A stretch of 8,729 nucleotides of DNA, from the NCBI GenBank assembly GCA_023301015.1, contig JALZVI010000086.1, positions 1-8,729 of the forward strand, given 5' to 3'. The translations under genes were made by a program, and so were the position numbers. Positions 5,280-8,729 of this stretch are shown here, in pieces. Below the pieces are notes generated by a model. The model had not been told where the DNA came from and made no database searches. It saw only the letters and a list, made by a program, of their open reading frames with translations. This DNA is from Rickettsiales bacterium. Its GTDB lineage: Bacteria > Pseudomonadota > Alphaproteobacteria > Rickettsiales > 21-14-0-20-44-7. Every line of letters starts with the position of its first letter. Position 1 is the stretch's first letter.

Positions 5280-7416
5280 GAAAATGCTAGGGTTCATGGG
5301 CAAAATTCCGCTCGCTAGGGTTCTAACCAGCATGCTTGTCACAGCAATCATCCTTTCTTCCGCTGCAACATACCTAGTTATAGCCAATCCCGACCTTCTC
5401 GGCTTTGGCCTCGATGCAGCGCTGCAAAGCAACCTACTCATCTTCAACCTTGGTCTACTGCTCTTCCTAGCACTGGTCATTTCTCGGAAGCTATTCAGCA
5501 CTTGGCGCGGGAGAGACAAAAAAATCGGCTCACGTTTACTGCTCCGTATCGTTCTAATGTTCAGCCTTGTCGCCGTTATTCCAGCAATCATCGTTGGCCT
5601 TTCATCCGTCTTCTATGTGAATATGGGCATGAAATCATGGTTCGATGATCGCGTGACGAAGGCTGTGGTTGAATCCGTGGTCGTAGCGGATGCGTACTTA
5701 GATGAGCATAAAAAAATGATCCAGTTTGATTCGCTGAATCTGGCAAACGAAATTGGCAACAACTCCATCCGCTTCGCATTCAGCCGCGAGCGTCTTGAGC
5801 GATTCATCTCTTCTGAAGCAACGCGCCGCCTATTATCTGACATTGTGGTTTTTGAGAAGAATGAAGTTATCGCAAGTTCAAAACTCAGCTTTTTCAGCGA
5901 CCCAGCAGAATTGTTTGAGAAAAAGAACCTTGATCTTGTTGAAGTTGGTGAGATTGTAACACTCTCATATGACGATGATCGCGTGATTGCACTCACCAAA
6001 ATTCCAAACTTCAACGGCGCATTTTTGCTAGTCGGGCGCTATGTTGACCCCAACGTCATTGAGCATACCAAGGTTACACGTGGAGCGGCCGAGGAATATC
6101 TTAAACTAAAAGGCCAAATCGGCGATGTGCAAATCAGCTCTACCATCTTCTTCCTCATCATCGCTGGTTTGCTATTGCTCGGCGCCATCTGGATCGCCTT
6201 CCGCTTCGCTAACTCTCTAGTAGAACCAATATCAAATCTTGTGGCCGCAACAGATCGTATTAAAAAAGGTGAGTTCAGTGTGCGGGTTGCAGAACGAACA
6301 GCGCCCGATGAAATCGGAGTTCTCAGCAGGTCATTTAACCAAATGGCTGAAGAATTGGAGAGCCAGAAGCGCGGGATTATCATCGCCAACCGCGAAGCTG
6401 ACGAGAAAAGCCAGTTTAGCCAAGCTGTACTTTCAGGTATTTCCAGCGGAGTGATCGCCATCAACGAAGACAAGAAAATTGAACTCCTGAACGCTGCTGC
6501 TAAAGAAGTGCTCGCACTGGGCGACAACGCTATTGGGAAATATCTACGCGAAGCAATCCCTGAATTCTCTGAAGTGTTCGCTGATTTTGAGAAAAACCCG
6601 CTCCGTCCAATTCAAAAGCAAGTTTCCCTGCGCCGAAAATCAAAGCGAATGACATGCAACGTCAGCATCAACCCGCATATTGAAAATAATACAGAAGGTT
6701 ATATCATGACGTTTGATGACATCACCGAGCTGCTCTCAGCGCAGCGTTCATCGGCTTGGTCAGACGTTGCCCGCCGCATTGCGCATGAGATCAAGAACCC
6801 ACTCACCCCAATCAACCTCTCAGCCCAGCGCATCGCCAAAAAATTCCGCAAACATGTGCCAGAAGAAGAGATGGAAAATTTCGTTGGCTACACAGACACA
6901 ATCACTCGCCACACCTCCGACATCGCTCGAATTATTGGTGAGTTTTCGGACTTCGCCAAGCTCCCATCCCCGCGCTTCCAAAAAGCAGATTTGTCAAAAG
7001 CCCTCAAGGATTCCGTCTTTTCTGCCCGCGTCACCCATTCAAAAGTTGACTTCAGCTTGGACATGCCAGATCAAATTATGGCTCTGATCGACAGCAGCCA
7101 GATCAACCAAGTCATGACCAACATCCTCAAAAACGCGGCTGAGTCAGTGACAGAAAGCGACAAAAAGTCAGGAAAAATCACGGTGGTTGCCACTGTTGAC
7201 GAGAAAATCACAATCACCATCCAAGACAATGGCGGCGGCTTCCCGCCAGATCTCCTCGACCGCCTAACCGAGCCATATGTCACAACCAGAGCCAAAGGAA
7301 CTGGCCTTGGGCTCGCAATTGTGAAAAAGATTATAGAAGAGCATCACGGCGACATGAAGCTCTCAAACTACCGCAATGGCGCAAGAATCATAATAACCTT
7401 GCCCGTGCCCGAATAA
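5254..7416 (+). CDS. ntrY: NtrY-type sensor histidine kinase
   Basis: The protein has 720 residues from this ATG. Membrane helices lie at about 23-44, 60-77, 94-118 and 295-317. A basic loop (79-93) puts the 119-294 segment in the periplasm as sensor domain. Then come HAMP (about 318-371, with PDEIG at 351-355), a PAS domain (about 386-491) and the kinase core. The phosphoacceptor region WSDVARRIAHEIKNPLTPIN (502-521), with H511, is the NtrY form. The N-box has N623 and N627, DNGGG is at 658-662 and GTGLGL at 682-687, so the kinase looks complete. NtrY phosphorylates the NtrC-like regulator NtrX and influences nitrogen and redox-related gene expression in alphaproteobacteria. No ntrX follows; recG comes next. 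The ATG at 5254 was preferred to an in-frame TTG at 5227 that would overlap glnE. ATGs at 5284 and 5296 are also possible, as all come before the first helix. Confidence 0.93.
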   Translation: MTGETSIFKKMLGFMGKIPLARVLTSMLVTAIILSSAATYLVIANPDLLGFGLDAALQSNLLIFNLGLLLFLALVISRKLFSTWRGRDKKIGSRLLLRIVLMFSLVAVIPAIIVGLSSVFYVNMGMKSWFDDRVTKAVVESVVVADAYLDEHKKMIQFDSLNLANEIGNNSIRFAFSRERLERFISSEATRRLLSDIVVFEKNEVIASSKLSFFSDPAELFEKKNLDLVEVGEIVTLSYDDDRVIALTKIPNFNGAFLLVGRYVDPNVIEHTKVTRGAAEEYLKLKGQIGDVQISSTIFFLIIAGLLLLGAIWIAFRFANSLVEPISNLVAATDRIKKGEFSVRVAERTAPDEIGVLSRSFNQMAEELESQKRGIIIANREADEKSQFSQAVLSGISSGVIAINEDKKIELLNAAAKEVLALGDNAIGKYLREAIPEFSEVFADFEKNPLRPIQKQVSLRRKSKRMTCNVSINPHIENNTEGYIMTFDDITELLSAQRSSAWSDVARRIAHEIKNPLTPINLSAQRIAKKFRKHVPEEEMENFVGYTDTITRHTSDIARIIGEFSDFAKLPSPRFQKADLSKALKDSVFSARVTHSKVDFSLDMPDQIMALIDSSQINQVMTNILKNAAESVTESDKKSGKITVVATVDEKITITIQDNGGGFPPDLLDRLTEPYVTTRAKGTGLGLAIVKKIIEEHHGDMKLSNYRNGARIIITLPVPE

Positions 7417-7432
7417 GTAAGTGCAACGATTG

Positions 7433-7461
7433 TTGAAAAGTCCGTCCAATTCACATAAGAT
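7433..7461 (+). promoter_or_regulatory. Candidate recG promoter
   Basis: TTGAAA (7433-7438, five of six consensus positions), a 17-base spacer and TAAGAT (7456-7461, four of six) lie in the 51-base gap after ntrY. Six bases (ATAAAC) then precede the recG ATG. The predicted start of transcription falls at the ATG. A short palindrome, CAACGATTGTTG (7424-7435), overlaps the -35 box and could be an operator or chance. No terminator for ntrY is visible, so read-through from ntrY is also possible. Confidence 0.4.
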
Positions 7462-7467
7462 ATAAAC

Positions 7468-8729
7468 ATGCGCTCCGAATTGTTATTCCCAATTTTCGCC
7501 TCCCTAGAAAGCCTAAATGGCGTTGGTGGCGCAACGGCGGAAAAACTCGGCAAGCTTTGCGGCTCACGCATCTTCGACCTCCTAAGCGTCCGCCCATATG
7601 GCGTCATCGACCGCCGACATTGCCCGCTCATTTCTTCCGTCCAGCATGGCATGGTTGCCAGCTTCGTCGTCACCATAGAATCCGTGCAAAGCCCTCGCCA
7701 ACGGCATTTGCCAAGCAAGGTGGTTTGCGCGAATGATAGCGGCGTGTTGGATCTTGTATTCTTCCACCAGCGCGGGGATTATATCAGCAAGAAGTTCAAA
7801 GTTGGCGAAGAGTTCATCATTAGCGGGCGTGTGGAAATCAACAAAAACCGCGCGCAAATCACCCATCCAGACTACGCCCTGCCCGTCGCGCAAAAAGAAG
7901 CGGTGATGCGTATTGAGCCGCAATATCCTCTCACAGCAGGCATTAGCCAGAACAAGATGCAAAACATGATGCTCCAATCAGTTGAGCGCATTCCAGATCT
8001 GGCAGAGTGGCAGAAAAGCCCGAAGCTCAGCTTCAAGGAAGCGTTGCTAAAAACGCATGCCCCGCAATCCGATCTCGACCTCGAGCCATCAGCATCTGCA
8101 ACTCTGCGCCTTGCCTATGACGAGCTGCTCGCACATCAGCTTGTGCAGGCGATATCGTACCAGAAGAACAAACAGCATAGCAGCGTGATTGCGCATGATA
8201 AAATCCTGCAACAGCAGCTTACAGCCGCGCTTCCATTCACCCTCACCCAAGGCCAGGAAGATGCGGTGGAGGAAATTGGTGAGGACATGGCTAGTGGCAA
8301 AAAGATGATGCGCTTGCTGCAAGGCGATGTTGGCTCGGGCAAAACAATCGTAGCATTACTCGCCGCTATTCCACTGGTTGAGGCTGGATATCAGATTGCA
8401 TTCATGATGCCCACCACCCTGCTCGCCAATCAACAGCTCGCAGCCACTCGTAAGTTCCTAAAAGACATGGATGTGCGCGCTGAGCTGCTAACTGGCAACG
8501 TGAAGGGCAAAGCACGTGAGGAAGTGTTGCGCGCGCTGGCTGCAGGTGAAATCGACATCATCATCGGCACGCACGCATTGTTCCAAGACCATGTAGAGTT
8601 CAACAATCTCGGCCTCACTATCATCGATGAGCAGCACCGCTTTGGCGTTGAGCAGCGGCTGCGCCTGTCAGAGAAAAACCCTGAATCACATATTCTCCTA
8701 ATGTCCGCCACGCCAATTCCGCGCACACT
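7468..8729 (+). CDS. recG: ATP-dependent DNA helicase RecG, N-terminal 420 residues (cut by window edge)
   Basis: RecG remodels stalled replication forks and Holliday junctions. The N-terminus carries the helix-hairpin-helix-like LNGVGGATAEKL (16-27) and FDLLSVRPY (36-44) typical of the family, and then the OB-fold wedge domain (about 60-135). The helicase core shows LTQGQ (259-263), Walker A GDVGSGKT (286-293), PTTLLANQ (315-322), IIGTHALFQD (365-374), Walker B DEQH (387-390) and SATPIPRT (413-420). The rest of the second motor domain lies outside the window, as expected for a ~690-residue protein. The motif after Walker A reads PTTLLANQQ where the family usually has PTEILAEQH, a mild variation. 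The ATG at 7468 is the first possible start after an in-frame TAA at 7456-7458. No Shine-Dalgarno is seen. Confidence 0.96.
   Translation, partial: MRSELLFPIFASLESLNGVGGATAEKLGKLCGSRIFDLLSVRPYGVIDRRHCPLISSVQHGMVASFVVTIESVQSPRQRHLPSKVVCANDSGVLDLVFFHQRGDYISKKFKVGEEFIISGRVEINKNRAQITHPDYALPVAQKEAVMRIEPQYPLTAGISQNKMQNMMLQSVERIPDLAEWQKSPKLSFKEALLKTHAPQSDLDLEPSASATLRLAYDELLAHQLVQAISYQKNKQHSSVIAHDKILQQQLTAALPFTLTQGQEDAVEEIGEDMASGKKMMRLLQGDVGSGKTIVALLAAIPLVEAGYQIAFMMPTTLLANQQLAATRKFLKDMDVRAELLTGNVKGKAREEVLRALAAGEIDIIIGTHALFQDHVEFNNLGLTIIDEQHRFGVEQRLRLSEKNPESHILLMSATPIPRT

Noticed and set aside
7582..7977. Minus-strand open frame of 131 codons opposite recG
   Set aside because: It lies wholly within the conserved N-terminal and wedge region of recG and shows no family motif, so it is a shadow of recG codon usage.
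1..8729. CRISPR arrays, insertion sequences, integrases or restriction/defence genes
   Set aside because: No regularly spaced repeats, transposase motifs or defence-protein motifs were found on either strand. From about 616 on, the DNA is almost entirely taken up by housekeeping genes.

Overview
The window looks like a stretch of chromosome from an alphaproteobacterium of moderate GC content. The evidence is a NtrY-type nitrogen sensor kinase with its characteristic phosphoacceptor region, together with glnE, a bcp peroxiredoxin, rmuC and recG. I cannot name the lineage more closely. Most of the window is housekeeping DNA. Only the first ~610 bases look accessory, and I see no convincing new multi-gene system.

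Layout. (1) Bases 1-79 hold the last 25 codons of an unrecognised plus-strand gene, followed by a strong intrinsic terminator (108-140). (2) Bases 141-324 are non-coding but rich in inverted repeats. They lead into a small gene (325-567) for an unrecognised 80-residue protein with one membrane helix and a probable coiled coil, closed by a second terminator (578-608). (3) The minus strand carries a likely operon glnE (5244-2443), bcp (2437-1928) and rmuC (1857-616). bcp is translationally close-coupled to glnE, with a 5-base gap, and its ribosome binding site is formed by the last two glnE codons. rmuC follows after 70 bases and may have its own weak promoter. (4) Divergently, the plus strand carries ntrY (5254-7416) and then the first 420 codons of recG (7468 to the window edge).

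How the genes work together. GlnE adenylylates and de-adenylylates glutamine synthetase, and NtrY senses a nitrogen-related or redox-related signal. The two nitrogen-control genes stand head to head with only 9 bases between their start codons, and those start codons are the tips of a 15-base palindrome. Any promoter for either gene must lie at or inside the beginning of the other. NtrX, the usual response regulator partner of NtrY, is not the next gene; recG is. Bcp (peroxide detoxification), RmuC and RecG (genome maintenance) are probably neighbours by operon history rather than parts of one pathway.

The most interesting pattern I found is architectural. glnE, ntrY and recG, and more weakly rmuC, lack a Shine-Dalgarno sequence, and each has a promoter-like -35/-10 pair with a 17-base spacer whose -10 box ends exactly 6 bases before the ATG. 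This would give leaderless mRNAs. The operon-internal gene bcp instead has good ribosome binding sites. This is an inference from sequence and needs transcription start mapping.
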